Positions 7,775-16,307 of a stretch of DNA of 46,750 nt are shown here, piece by piece (position 1 is the stretch's first letter; each line of letters opens with the position of its first letter). Position numbers and translations under genes: made by a program. Origin of the DNA: Gemmatimonadaceae bacterium (GTDB taxonomy: Bacteria; Gemmatimonadota; Gemmatimonadetes; Gemmatimonadales; Gemmatimonadaceae); the NCBI GenBank assembly GCA_013813715.1, contig JACCRF010000073.1, forward strand, positions 1 through 46,750, read 5' to 3'. A model generated the notes under the pieces. The model had not been told where the DNA came from. It did no database searches and saw only the letters and a program-made list of their open reading frames with translations.

Positions 7775-8710
7775 CTAGTCGCGAATCGAGTGTCCCGTCA
7801 GCTTGAGGAACACATCCTCAAGCGTCGGAAGGATGGTGCGAAAATTGGTGACCCTGATTCGATTCTCCGACAGGCAGTGAATTACGTCGGTCACGAGGTC
7901 CTCTCCGTTGCCGCGGATGGTGATGCGGCCATCGCCCGACGTCACTCCCTCGACCCGCGGAACCGCACGAAATCGTTCCTCGGCGACGGGATCATCCGTG
8001 ACAAGCACCACGGTTCGCTCCGGACAATGCCGCCGGACGAGTCGCTCAGGCGAGTCGATGTCGATGATCCGGCCGTGGTCGATGATCGCCACGCGATCGC
8101 ATAGCCGCTCGGCTTCCTCCATAAGGTGCGTGGTGAGAAACACCGTCTTGCCTCGATCGCGAATGCCGCGCACCAGCTCCCAGATCGCGCGCCTCGCCTG
8201 CGGGTCGAGCCCCGTCGTCAGCTCGTCGAGAAATACGACTTCCGGGTCGTTGATCAACGCGAGCACGATGAAGAGGCGCTGCTTCTGGCCACCGGAGAGC
8301 GTCATGAACCATGCATTGCGCTTGTCGGCGAGTCCGAGCTGCTCGAGCAGCCGGTCTCCCTCGGATGCCGCCTTACGGTATAGAGATGCCCAAAGATGCA
8401 CCGCTTCCTTCACTTTGATCCGCTTTTGAAGCTGTGCTTCCTGAAGCTGGACTCCGATTCTCTCCTGCAGTTTGTAAACATCGCGAAAGGGGTCGAGGCC
8501 GAGCACAGAGATGGTGCCGCGGTCTCGGGTGCGCAGGCCCTCCACGCACTCCATCGTGGTAGTCTTCCCCGCACCGTTCGGCCCGATGAGGCCAAAGATT
8601 TCGCCGTCGCGGACTTCGAACGATACGTCGTCCACCGCGACCGTCGAACCGTAGGTTTTTCGGAAGCCCGTAACCTGAATCACGGGCTGTCGATCAGTGG
8701 ATGGGGTCAA
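7775..8710 (-). CDS. ABC-2 exporter ATP-binding subunit
   Basis: The 311-aa ATPase shows Walker A GLIGPNGAGKTTTME, the signature LSGGQKQRLF and Walker B EVVFLDELTTGLDP, with the switch His in FLTTHLMEE. The ~90-residue C-terminal tail (NFRTILPTLEDVFLKLTG) is typical of DrrA/CcmA-like exporters. The Walker B has DELT where DEPT is usual; the catalytic Glu is kept. The frame opens with a TTG at 8710 preceded by GGAG 4 nt away; a GTG at 8683 is the alternative. The permease gene follows after 9 bp. Cytoplasmic, it energises export through the partner permease. Confidence 0.9.
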   Translation of the reverse strand: MTPSTDRQPVIQVTGFRKTYGSTVAVDDVSFEVRDGEIFGLIGPNGAGKTTTMECVEGLRTRDRGTISVLGLDPFRDVYKLQERIGVQLQEAQLQKRIKVKEAVHLWASLYRKAASEGDRLLEQLGLADKRNAWFMTLSGGQKQRLFIVLALINDPEVVFLDELTTGLDPQARRAIWELVRGIRDRGKTVFLTTHLMEEAERLCDRVAIIDHGRIIDIDSPERLVRRHCPERTVVLVTDDPVAEERFRAVPRVEGVTSGDGRITIRGNGEDLVTDVIHCLSENRIRVTNFRTILPTLEDVFLKLTGHSIRD

Positions 8711-8815
8711 CTTTCTCCGAAATGGGGGATGGTGAATCTAAGAGAAATCCTGCAGGTGCCGCGCGGGACGAGACGGTTCGCGGAAAAAAATCCATTGGGT
8801 CGCTAGCTTCCACGA

Positions 8816-9307
8816 ATGTCAAAGCCGACACCCTATCGCGCGCTTCCTCCCGAGCGCCGGGTCGAGCTGGTCACGCAATCGATGAAAACGAGCCGTGAGG
8901 GCCGCGACCAGTTCATCCAGCGGCTGGTGGAGCGAGGCGGCGGTTTCCGCGCGGCAACCCTGAAGGCCTGGCCGGTGGATCGCGTGGCCAGGGAGATCGT
9001 GCGGATGAAAGCCGAGAACTCGAGCGACGAGCTTGACCTGCTTCAACTCCTGTACGTGGAGCTCGAACCGTCAATTCAAATCACTTTTCTCGACGCGGCC
9101 GGCGTCCCGCACGAGAATGGAAAGATGGCCGAGTCGCTCGAGCCTCCGTATGCGAGCGCTGAATCAGTTCGCCTTGCCGTTGCCGCGGTACTGGAGAGTC
9201 ATGGCGCCGAGGGTGTCCACTACCTGCAGACGATCGCGCGATACAGCCTCGATGGATGGCCGGAGATTGACGCAATGGTCGCCGAGATCGGGGGCCAGTC
9301 GGCCTGA
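8816..9307 (+). CDS. Conserved hypothetical protein, 163 aa
   Basis: I do not recognise the family. The protein is soluble, charged and probably all-helical, with no signal peptide or membrane segment. The N-terminal part is basic (PPERRVELVTQSMKTSREGR). The middle is acidic and hydrophobic (SSDELDLLQLLYVELEPSIQ), and the C-terminal half (SVRLAVAAVLESHGAEGVHY) looks like a small helical domain. It stands alone, divergent from the ABC exporter and convergent with the ankyrin gene. Codon use and GC match the neighbours and the reading frame is intact, which supports a real gene. Confidence 0.7.
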   Translation: MSKPTPYRALPPERRVELVTQSMKTSREGRDQFIQRLVERGGGFRAATLKAWPVDRVAREIVRMKAENSSDELDLLQLLYVELEPSIQITFLDAAGVPHENGKMAESLEPPYASAESVRLAVAAVLESHGAEGVHYLQTIARYSLDGWPEIDAMVAEIGGQSA

Positions 9308-9457
9308 TCGACTGGGCTCCTCGGCGTCGCAAAACTCGTAGTTGGCGATCAGAAAGCGATGCCCTTGACGCTGGCGATTACGCTGTCTTCGGAGTCAGGC
9401 CGTCCAGCACCCGCCAGTAATATCGTCATTCAAATGTCGTGACAAGGCAGCTCGGGC

Positions 9458-11098
9458 TCACGCTGCCGCACCAGCCGCCCGCAGGATCTCGACAACCCGG
9501 TGATGGCCTCGCCTGGTCGCCCACGCGAGCGGCGTTGCCCACGGCTCGTCGTCCGCAAGGTTGGCCGGTGCACCGCGCGCGATCAGCAGTTCCGCCATAT
9601 CGGGCATGTCGCACCGAGCGGCCCACGCCAGCGGAGTCGAGCGGTACTCTTCGTCCTTTGCGGAGATCGTGGCTCCATTATCGAGCAGGATCGTCGCGCA
9701 TTCCGTGCGATGGGATCGCGGCCTGCCGCGACCGTCGCGCCCGCACAGGTCGTGAAGAGGCGTCGCGAGCTGCCAGTTGGGCAGATCCGGATTCATGCCG
9801 TTTTCAAGCAGCAGCCGAAGAATGCCGGGGTCGTTCATCAGGTACGATCGGCACGACGTCAGCACTGGTGGAACACGCGCGCCGGCGTCGAGAAGCCGCA
9901 CCACGAGGTCGCGTTTGTTCAGTTTCGCAGCGGCCGTGAAAACCCCACCGCAACCAGCGTTCGCCGAGGCGGGGTCTGCGGTCACGCGGCGGACGACCTC
10001 TTCATCCTCACCAAGCCAGACCAGGTCGAAACAGTCGAGCGTGCCGCCGCGCGACATGAGCAGCGATCGCAACTCGGGCGTCTTCGCGGCCCAGGTCGCG
10101 TTGCCCGATGAATCCACGTGCGCGCTCGGATCGGCGCCGTGATCCAGCAGCAGCTCGACGAGCTCGCGATTGCCGGCTCGCGCGGCCGTATGCAGCGCAA
10201 GTCCTCGTGGCGCGCCGGTCTCCGGCCAGGTGGGGTCGGCGCCGCGGTCAAGCAGCAGCCGGACGATCCGCTCTTGGCCGAGTTGTACGGCGGCCGAAAG
10301 CGGGCGTCTGCCGCACGGTCGTGCCTGGCGGATGCGGCTGGCGTCCTCATCGAGGAATATCGTAACCCGGTCGATGTCACCGAATGCTGACGCAACGGTG
10401 AGATCGTACGCGGCACCTCGATTGAGCAGCAACCGCGCGGTTTCGAGGTCGCCGTGGTAGTGCCAGAAGAGCGCAAGGTCGATCGGCTGGAAATCGACAG
10501 CGGCATGGCCGGAAGCATCGCCGGGACCCGAGCCGTGCAGGGCGTGAATATCGGCGCCGCGATCGAGCACCAACTGGATGACGTCGCGCGCCGACGAAGC
10601 CGACGCCTGATGCAGCGGGGTTCCGCCTTTGCGATCACCGCGGTGGACGAGCTGCGGTTCGGCGTCGAGCATCGCGCGAACACTCGCGACATCGTTCGCG
10701 TGCGCGGCGGCATGAATAGGGTGCTCGGGGGTTCCGCTGTCCGCCACAATTGTGCGACCACGGCGGGCCCGGCTCGCTTCGAGCAGCTGGGCGACCGCTT
10801 CGTGATCACGATCGCGTGCGACGGTGACCAGGCTCTCCCCGCTCGGACCCCGGGCGTCAGGATCCGCGCCCGCAGCGAGGAGGATCTTTACCGCTTCTGC
10901 GTGCCCTTCACGAACTGCGAAGTGGATGGGTTGGGTGTACCAGTACTCAGCGCGGTACAGGTTCGGATCGCGCTCGAGGAGGCGAATCAACGTCGCCGTG
11001 TCACCGGCGGCCGCGGCGCGGATGGCCTCCCACATATCGACTGCCCCGGAGAGTGATCCATCGGGTAGCGGCGGGCCGGGCTCATCCGGTCTGATCAT
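9458..11098 (-). CDS. Ankyrin-repeat protein
   Basis: The product is about 546 aa and consists almost wholly of ankyrin repeats, roughly 12-13. Clear units are QPIHFAVREGHAEAVKILLA, TPLHQASASSARDVIQLVLD, LHTAARAGNRELVELLLDHG, TPLHDLCGRDGRGRP and TPLAWATRRGHHRVVEILRA. No signal peptide or membrane segment is seen, so it is probably a cytoplasmic protein-binding scaffold. Several repeats keep the GADP turn. The start at 11098 was chosen because GAGGTG lies 6 nt upstream; an in-frame GTG at 11107 is weaker. It is 50 bp downstream of the M20-like hydrolase on the same strand. Binding partner unknown. Confidence 0.88.
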   Translation of the reverse strand: MIRPDEPGPPLPDGSLSGAVDMWEAIRAAAAGDTATLIRLLERDPNLYRAEYWYTQPIHFAVREGHAEAVKILLAAGADPDARGPSGESLVTVARDRDHEAVAQLLEASRARRGRTIVADSGTPEHPIHAAAHANDVASVRAMLDAEPQLVHRGDRKGGTPLHQASASSARDVIQLVLDRGADIHALHGSGPGDASGHAAVDFQPIDLALFWHYHGDLETARLLLNRGAAYDLTVASAFGDIDRVTIFLDEDASRIRQARPCGRRPLSAAVQLGQERIVRLLLDRGADPTWPETGAPRGLALHTAARAGNRELVELLLDHGADPSAHVDSSGNATWAAKTPELRSLLMSRGGTLDCFDLVWLGEDEEVVRRVTADPASANAGCGGVFTAAAKLNKRDLVVRLLDAGARVPPVLTSCRSYLMNDPGILRLLLENGMNPDLPNWQLATPLHDLCGRDGRGRPRSHRTECATILLDNGATISAKDEEYRSTPLAWAARCDMPDMAELLIARGAPANLADDEPWATPLAWATRRGHHRVVEILRAAGAAA

Positions 11099-11148
11099 GT
11101 GCACCACCTCACGTGACTCATCCTCTTCGACTCAGGAACCGCTGCTCC

Positions 11149-12780
11149 TCACCGCATCTCCGCCAGCGCGTACAGCAGATCCACATAGAACTTCTCGACA
11201 TCGGCGAGTCCCGCGATCTTCGACCCCGCCTTTGGCTCAACCACCATGAATTCGTTCGGTGCGTGTGCCCCGCTTCCGTGGCCGACTCCTCCCGCGACCA
11301 GCGGCAGCTTGAGCCGGTCGGTGAACACGTAATATGGCGCGCTCCCTGCCAGTCGCGGTGCAACGCTCGTCGGGTAACCGTACTTGTTGTACACGCTCAG
11401 CGCCGCCCGCACGAGGGGCGCGGTCACCGACGTCTGCGCCGGCGGATAGCCGCTCAGCTTTCGCACCACGACCTCGGTGAATCCCTTCGCGTTGAGATGC
11501 GCCCGGATCAGTCGCAGCGCTTCGTCCGGCGTCTGATTTGGCACCAGCCGCGAGTCCAGCTTCGCCGTCGCGACGTGGGGAAGGATCGTTTTCATCCCCA
11601 CGCCTGTGTAGCCGCTCCAGATCCCATCGATATTGAGCGTCGTGCTGAACAGATAATCGGCGAGCGATGCGCGCCCGCTGACGCCATCCGCCCATCGGTC
11701 AACCCCGAATCCGGCCCGCATCGCGGGCTCAGCTTTCGTCCACTGATCGGCCATTGTGTTGGCCAGCTGCTGCTCTTCGGCGTTGGGCGGACGAATCGCC
11801 TGATAGTAGCCGGGAACGAGAATCGTATTACCGTCGCGCGAGGTAAGGCTGGCAAGCGCCTGGGTGAGCCGCCACACCGGCGAATCCGTAATCGCTTTGT
11901 ACGACCCGTGGATCTCGGCGGTCTTCGGCCCGCCGCGGGCATTGCCCCGTGCCTCCACCTCGAAGTACACGATTCCCTTGACGCCGAGGAACATCGTCAC
12001 ATCGGCGGATGCACCCTGACTGAGGAAGGGGAAGAACACACCGCTCGCCTGTCGGAGGCGGGACTCGTATTTGTCGATGATCTCCGGGTAATGCAGCGAG
12101 CCGAGCTCCTCTTCTCCCTCGGCCACCACCATGAGATTCACCGGAAGCTTCCCTTTCGTGGCGATGATCGACTCTATGGCGTTGAGGAAGGCCCGCTCGG
12201 GCCCTTTCTGATTGATAGCGCCGCGCGCCATCAGGACCTTTCCCAGCGGGTGGTCTACAATCGCGCCATCGAATGCGGGAACCGACCAGCCAGCGGGCTC
12301 CACCGGCTGAACGTCGTACATCATGTAGATGGCGAGAGTCGTCGGCGCGCCGGCGTCGTAGAATCCCCACACTCCCGGATGTCCCGACGTCGGGACGAGC
12401 TCGGCCTCCTTGAATCCAAGCTTTCGCAGATCGTCACGCAGCAGCTCCGCCATCTGGCGTATGCCCCGGTTCTCCGCGCTGATCGAAGGCTGTCGTACCC
12501 ACCGTCGCAGATGCTCAACGTGCTCGGCGAGATGGGCATCGATGTGTGCGTACGTTTCGGGGTGCGTCCCCGCGTACACTCCGGCCGACGCGGGGTCGAA
12601 TCGCGTGGTCGTAGCGATCTCGACGCGGGGCCTCGTCGTATCCGCCGGGATCGTCGGTGCAGATGCGTTGGGGACCGAGACGCCCAAAGAGGCGGGTGGG
12701 CCGACGCTCGCGCACGCGAGCGTGAAGAGGACGGCCACCGACCCAAACGCCGGACGGACGGGAGATACACGATGCATCAT
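11149..12780 (-). CDS. M20-family metallopeptidase-like lipoprotein with altered metal ligands
   Basis: The product is 543 aa with lipobox LAC at Cys23, so a membrane-anchored periplasmic protein. The overall order is that of M20 dipeptidases: residues 81-160, catalytic domain start; IYMMYDVQPV near 151-160; ARGAINQKGP near 185-194; EGEEELGS at 221-228; the inserted lid domain; and GSGAHAPNEF near the C-terminus with His506. In canonical M20 enzymes the first motif is GHYDVQP, whose His binds zinc, and the second is RGxxDDKG, whose first Asp bridges two zincs. Here these are Met154 and Asn190. The lid-domain DLHSG motif is also absent. The general-base Glu and the last His remain. It may bind one metal, hydrolyse an unusual substrate or be catalytically dead. 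Confidence 0.82.
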   Translation of the reverse strand: MMHRVSPVRPAFGSVAVLFTLACASVGPPASLGVSVPNASAPTIPADTTRPRVEIATTTRFDPASAGVYAGTHPETYAHIDAHLAEHVEHLRRWVRQPSISAENRGIRQMAELLRDDLRKLGFKEAELVPTSGHPGVWGFYDAGAPTTLAIYMMYDVQPVEPAGWSVPAFDGAIVDHPLGKVLMARGAINQKGPERAFLNAIESIIATKGKLPVNLMVVAEGEEELGSLHYPEIIDKYESRLRQASGVFFPFLSQGASADVTMFLGVKGIVYFEVEARGNARGGPKTAEIHGSYKAITDSPVWRLTQALASLTSRDGNTILVPGYYQAIRPPNAEEQQLANTMADQWTKAEPAMRAGFGVDRWADGVSGRASLADYLFSTTLNIDGIWSGYTGVGMKTILPHVATAKLDSRLVPNQTPDEALRLIRAHLNAKGFTEVVVRKLSGYPPAQTSVTAPLVRAALSVYNKYGYPTSVAPRLAGSAPYYVFTDRLKLPLVAGGVGHGSGAHAPNEFMVVEPKAGSKIAGLADVEKFYVDLLYALAEMR

Positions 12781-12919
12781 CAGTCACCTCTGCAAGGCAG
12801 GTATCGAGCACGCGTTCAATCAGGCTGCCATGATATAGCGCCGGTCACCCACGTAGCGATACTCCGCGGGCTGACCGTAGGGCACGCGACACCGCAGCGC
12901 CGCGTGCCACCGCGCTCTG

Positions 12920-13441
12920 CTAGCGCCCCCGCTCCCAGCGCCAGACCGGACCGTCGTCAGGGTCCACCACGTCGCTGATATGGCGGAACCCGCATTTGGC
13001 GAGCACGCGTGTCGAGGCATTGTACGCCGGCAACGTGTGGGCCCGCACCAATTCAACCAGTCCGGTGTCGAAGGCAAACGCGACAAGGGCGGCCGCGGCC
13101 TCGGTGGCGTACCCGTGACCCTCAAAGCTCGGTGCGATGCCGTAGGCAATCTCGACCATTCCGGCCGCGTCGGGTGGGCCCTTGAAGCCAGCGCAGCCGA
13201 TCGCCGCGCGGGCCCCGTGATGGACGAGAAAGAAGCCGTGGCGCCAGGGATCCGGCCCCTCAGATGCGCGGAGCGCCGCAAGCCAGTCCAGCGATACCTC
13301 CGCCGAGTTGAACATTTCGCGGAGGCCGGCGGCGGCGGGAAAACCCGCCGCGTGCTCGAAGCGTTCCGGATCTTCAATCAGCGTCAGGATATGTGCGGGG
13401 AAGCACGGTGTCAGGCCCAGGTGCGCCGTCTCGAGTGACAT
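12920..13441 (-). CDS. GNAT-family N-acetyltransferase (RimJ/RimL-like)
   Basis: The product is 173 aa from the ATG at 13441, chosen because AGAAGGA lies 7 nt upstream; the frame is open further but without support. The acetyl-CoA site is visible as GIAPSFEGHGYATEAAAAL, a variant of the Q/RxxGxG/A loop (EGHGYA), and the C-terminal ASTRVLAKCGFRHISD is the usual GNAT end strand. Sequence style is that of the RimJ/RimL acetyltransferase group, which modifies protein N-termini, antibiotics or small amines. Substrate cannot be assigned. It stands alone, divergent from the broken toxin-antitoxin locus. Confidence 0.87.
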   Translation of the reverse strand: MSLETAHLGLTPCFPAHILTLIEDPERFEHAAGFPAAAGLREMFNSAEVSLDWLAALRASEGPDPWRHGFFLVHHGARAAIGCAGFKGPPDAAGMVEIAYGIAPSFEGHGYATEAAAALVAFAFDTGLVELVRAHTLPAYNASTRVLAKCGFRHISDVVDPDDGPVWRWERGR

Positions 13442-13645
13442 CTGTGATCCTTCTGTGACAGCCCGTAAGCGTTCGAGTTCGGTTGCGAACGCATACAACC
13501 GTGGCTGCGCAAGTCGCTTTCAGGAAGGGCCTGTCAGCGGCTACCTCCATCAGGTGACCGGCCGCAAGACATTGCTGTTTCTGCACAATCCCTTGGGTAC
13601 GCCATCCAGCTTGCCTGCCCATTTGAATCTGGCTAGTATGGCTAT

Positions 13646-13947
13646 ATGAAGTCGGTATCGGTATCCGTTGCCAAAAACACCCTGAGCGCACTGCTCGGAA
13701 AGTGGCCGCGGGTACGCCGATCACTATCACCGATCGCGGAACGCCGGTAGCCCGGTTGGTGCCTCCTGCAGCAGAGGTTCGGGGAATCCCGCCGCGGTTC
13801 CTCGAGCTCGCGGAGCGGGGCGTAGTGAAGCTGCCGGAGCGCGAGCCCGGCGCCGATTGGGACGACGGCCTGCCGGCCCCGCCTCGGCTGGCAAAAGGGG
13901 TGTCCGCTGCCGAAGCGCTTCTCCAGGAGCGCAGGACCGGAAGATGA
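13646..13947 (+). pseudogene. Phd/YefM-type antitoxin, frameshifted
   Basis: The ATG at 13646 opens MKSVSVSVAKNTLSALLGK, the N-terminal DNA-binding half of a Phd/VapB antitoxin, but continues into a stop at about 13751. In the next phase, from about 13702, the expected continuation VAAGTPITITDRGTPVARLV runs to the TGA at 13945-13947. Joining the two requires one extra base near 13697-13702 (within ggaaagtgg), giving an intact protein of about 100 aa. So this is a single-base deletion, or a sequencing or assembly error. Just upstream, GGCTAGTAT and GGCTATAT form an imperfect direct repeat that could be its operator. The toxin gene follows with an ATGA overlap. Confidence 0.8.
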
Positions 13948-14285
13948 GATACTGGGACTCATCCGCGATCATCCCGCTGCTGGTCGTGGAGAGCGCGTCT
14001 CTCGGCATGCGTGAAGTTCACGCAGCCGATCCGGCGATCGCCACATGGTGGGGCACTCCCGTCGAGTGCGTGTCGGCACTGGCGCGACTCGAACGCGACG
14101 GCAAGCTGACGCCAGCCGGACTCGCTCGCTCGATCACCCGTATCCGTCACGCCATCGCGTCGTGGACCGAGGTCGGGCCTTCGGATGACGTGCGCGAGCA
14201 GGCGATCCGATTACTGCGAGTCCATCAGCTTCGTGCAGCGGACGCTATCCAGCTCGCCGGTCAATCGGGTTCGAGGTACCCGTAG
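13944..14285 (+). pseudogene. PIN-domain toxin (VapC type), C-terminally truncated
   Basis: The product is 113 aa against a usual 130-145. Asp5 (RYWDSSAIIPLL), Glu41 (PVECVSALARLE) and Asp100 (LRAADAIQLA) are present. After AIQLA, where relatives continue with a helix and a strand carrying the last acidic or polar residues (the T-x-D segment), the frame reads only GQSGSRYP and stops. Those last codons are antisense to the 3' end of the converging secreted-protein gene, whose stop is at 14261. A deletion or rearrangement junction therefore lies near 14258. With a frameshifted antitoxin upstream, the locus looks dead. Activity of the truncated toxin is doubtful because the fold is incomplete. 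Confidence 0.8.
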
Positions 14286-14830
14286 AGGTAGCACCAGACG
14301 ATCGTGTCCGAACCGGCGGGCACTACCTTCGTCGCCTTGATGTCCACCTTGCTCCCGCCCGGGAAGGAAATGCCGTTGGTGAAATGCTCGAACCCTTCGA
14401 GCAGCGTCGACGCCCCAGATGGAGTCACGCGCACGAGTTTCATGTACAGGTTGTTCACCGACCCACCCACCGACGGCCCAACGGAGAGATCTATCCCGTT
14501 TGCGCCGTTGAACCAGTAACGAATCCCCGTGACCACAAAACGCTGGCCGGCCGGCACTGTGATTGGCGTCGTGGAAGGGAATGCCTGGACCAACGCGGCA
14601 TCCTGGAACTGCGCCCACGTATATGACGCCGATCCGAAGGCCTGCTGGCGCCGATAGACGACCAGATTCTTTGCGGACACCACGGGCTGCGCTTCGAGTG
14701 CCGGTGCCGTCCAGGTGGTGAGGCCCGATGCGAAAAGAAGTGCGAGCAAAGTCAGTTTTATGGGCCGGCCCTCGACGCCCGAGATGCAGGGATCGGGCGG
14801 CAATGACGCACGCGCTCTGTCGAAGGGCAT
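14261..14830 (-). CDS. Secreted hypothetical protein
   Basis: The product is 189 aa. A hydrophobic segment at about residues 26-42 (KLTLLALLFASGLTTWTAPA) is a signal peptide, preceded by an unusually long 24-residue n-region; an internal start nearer the signal is possible. The mature part is beta-rich (RFVVTGIRYWFNGANGIDLS, NNLYMKLVRVTPSGA) and ends YLYGYLEPD. No known domain recognised. The ATG at 14830 shares one base with the TGA of the DUF2277 gene (TGATG), so the two are coupled. Its last 25 bp overlap the truncated PIN toxin gene convergently. Confidence 0.72.
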   Translation of the reverse strand: MPFDRARASLPPDPCISGVEGRPIKLTLLALLFASGLTTWTAPALEAQPVVSAKNLVVYRRQQAFGSASYTWAQFQDAALVQAFPSTTPITVPAGQRFVVTGIRYWFNGANGIDLSVGPSVGGSVNNLYMKLVRVTPSGASTLLEGFEHFTNGISFPGGSKVDIKATKVVPAGSDTIVWCYLYGYLEPD

Positions 14831-15096
14831 CACGCGAACCTCTTGAGCGAGCGCTCGCGCGCCTTCCGGAACTCCTCTTCGCGGTTGCGCGGCGCCGCGG
14901 TCGTGGTCAACGACTGGATGAGCCGCTGCGCGGCCGCAGCCACTTCCTCCACCGCACGATCGAACGCGGCTTCGTTCGCGCGGCTCGGACGAGTGGTGCC
15001 GCTCAGCTTCCGGACGAATTGGAGCGCCGACGCACGAATCTCAGCATCGGTCGCGGCCGGCTCAAAGTTGGCCAGCGTCTTGATGTTCCGGCACAT
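14830..15096 (-). CDS. DUF2277 family protein
   Basis: This 88-aa protein begins MCRNIKTLANFEPAATDAEI and continues LQFVRKLSGTTRPSRANEAA, a very good match to the DUF2277 consensus from memory. It is a small soluble helical protein with a conserved N-terminal MCRNIK. Function is unknown. The start is supported by AAGGAG 9 nt upstream. It is the first gene of a two-gene unit with the secreted protein that follows (TGATG overlap). Confidence 0.9.
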   Translation of the reverse strand: MCRNIKTLANFEPAATDAEIRASALQFVRKLSGTTRPSRANEAAFDRAVEEVAAAAQRLIQSLTTTAAPRNREEEFRKARERSLKRFA

Positions 15097-15214
15097 GTGC
15101 GCGATCTCCTTCGGTTAATTCCTGCGATAGAATAATTCATCAGCGCTACTTCGGAAAACAAGAAAGATGTGATCCTCGGGCCCCATAACCGCGCCTGTAC
15201 CCCGAAAATGGACA

Positions 15215-15451
15215 ATGGCTAAATCAAATAGAGCTGTCCGCGCCGCCATCGTCTGTCCGGACACAGTGTTGCTCACGCTCGACGTCCGGTTTCGCGGGGA
15301 CGTGTCGGCCGCAGGGGCGGAGGCCGCGGTTCTTCGGCTTGAGAAAGCAATCCGGGACGAACATCCGGAAATCCAGCACATCTTCATAGAAGCGCGTTCA
15401 CTCGGCACTCGCGCGCCAGCTTCCGACCAGCCGACGCTGGATAACCAATGA
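15215..15451 (+). CDS. Orphan C-terminal domain of a cation diffusion facilitator-like protein
   Basis: The product is 78 aa. The segment TVLLTLDVRFRGDVSAAGAE, followed by LRLEKAIRDEHPEIQHIFIE, is the cytoplasmic C-terminal domain of CDF (cation efflux) transporters, which binds metal and dimerises. The six-helix membrane part is absent: the frame is closed by a TGA at 15170-15172 and no membrane-encoding frame lies upstream before the DUF2277 gene. It may be a stand-alone metal-sensing module or the remnant of a deleted transporter gene. A 19-bp gap separates it from the P-loop kinase-like gene. Confidence 0.65.
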   Translation: MAKSNRAVRAAIVCPDTVLLTLDVRFRGDVSAAGAEAAVLRLEKAIRDEHPEIQHIFIEARSLGTRAPASDQPTLDNQ

Positions 15452-15470
15452 AGCACAACTTCTCTGACCG

Positions 15471-16091
15471 GTGCGCGTAGCGATCGTCGGAGGCCCCGGA
15501 GTGGGCAAGAGCACGCTCGTCCGCCAGCTCGGCGACCTCTATCATCACGGATCGTATGGAGAGGGAGAGAAAGGGGTCTGGGATCCGCAGGTTCTCGTTG
15601 ACATCGAGGCCGGTGTCAACGCCATCGGCGTCACCGCCTACTTCGGAGCGCTGTACGACGCCAACTATCGCTGCGCCGCGGGGCACGATGGCCCGGACAG
15701 AGTGATTTTCATCGAGGGCGCGGTGATCACCCTCGAGGCCCATATCGTGGAGTACCCCGACGAGTACCACGCGGGTCTGCGCGACGTCCTCGCCATCGGC
15801 GCCGAGTGGAAGCCCGATCGCGTGATCGTTCTCACTTCCAGCAGCGACACGATCGAGAAGCACATCCGGCAGCGGCGTCGATCGCACGAGCAGGTGCAGA
15901 ACATGGTGCGGCGCTTCCGCTTGATCGACGACGAGTTCCGCCGGCTGGCTCCGCTGTATCCGGACACCATCGTGCTCGACCGCGATGGAATCGAGTTTCA
16001 CGAGCGTGAAGGCCTTGCGTCCGTGATCAGAGCAGCCGGACTGCCTTCATTCCAGGAAATCCCGTACAGGCGGCTCGACAGGTACTCATGA
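15471..16091 (+). CDS. P-loop nucleoside/nucleotide kinase-like protein
   Basis: The product is 206 aa. Walker A is at the very N-terminus (VAIVGGPGVGKSTLVRQL). DRVIFIEGAVITLEAHIVEY and DRVIVLTSSSDTIEKHIRQR resemble the Walker B/substrate strand and LID region of small kinases such as deoxynucleoside or shikimate-type kinases, with an Arg-rich LID (RQRRRSHEQ). The YPDEYHAGLRDVLA stretch is unfamiliar. It is cytoplasmic and the substrate is unknown. The start is GTG at 15471 with no strong ribosome site. It could belong to AAA/NTPase proteins rather than true kinases. Confidence 0.7.
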   Translation: MRVAIVGGPGVGKSTLVRQLGDLYHHGSYGEGEKGVWDPQVLVDIEAGVNAIGVTAYFGALYDANYRCAAGHDGPDRVIFIEGAVITLEAHIVEYPDEYHAGLRDVLAIGAEWKPDRVIVLTSSSDTIEKHIRQRRRSHEQVQNMVRRFRLIDDEFRRLAPLYPDTIVLDRDGIEFHEREGLASVIRAAGLPSFQEIPYRRLDRYS

Positions 16092-16307
16092 CTTCAACCC
16101 CCGAATGATCAGCCGCCGAGTAGCAGGTCAGGTTCGCGACCCGCCTCTCAGCCATCGAATTTGCTTGCCGTTGCCTTCCGGCAGACACATATTGCGCGCT
16201 CGCCGGGGCAAGGTACGAGACCCGGCGCATGAGTTCTGCGACCCATGGCGCGTCGTCCACGGCGGCGTGCCACTGTTGATTGGAGTGTACTCGGTGGTGG
16301 CTCCAAA

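Noticed and set aside
9446-9467. Hairpin GGCAGC/GCTGCC as terminator of the ankyrin gene
   Set aside because: It overlaps the stop codon, has a 10-nt loop and lacks a T run; too weak to call.
11113-12978. Long plus-strand open frame of about 620 codons opposite the M20-like gene
   Set aside because: The translation is rich in Arg, His and Pro with no recognisable motif, while the minus strand encodes a clear M20 protein. Long antisense open frames are expected in high-GC codon usage.
13661-13673. GGTATCCGTTGCC near the antitoxin start as a member of the 24334 hairpin family
   Set aside because: It is a single copy without the inverted partner and codes for part of the antitoxin, so the resemblance is probably chance.
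16092-16307. Possible riboswitch upstream of the ABC importer
   Set aside because: I looked for cobalamin, TPP and SAM riboswitch cores by eye on both strands and found none. It may still hold an ordinary promoter.
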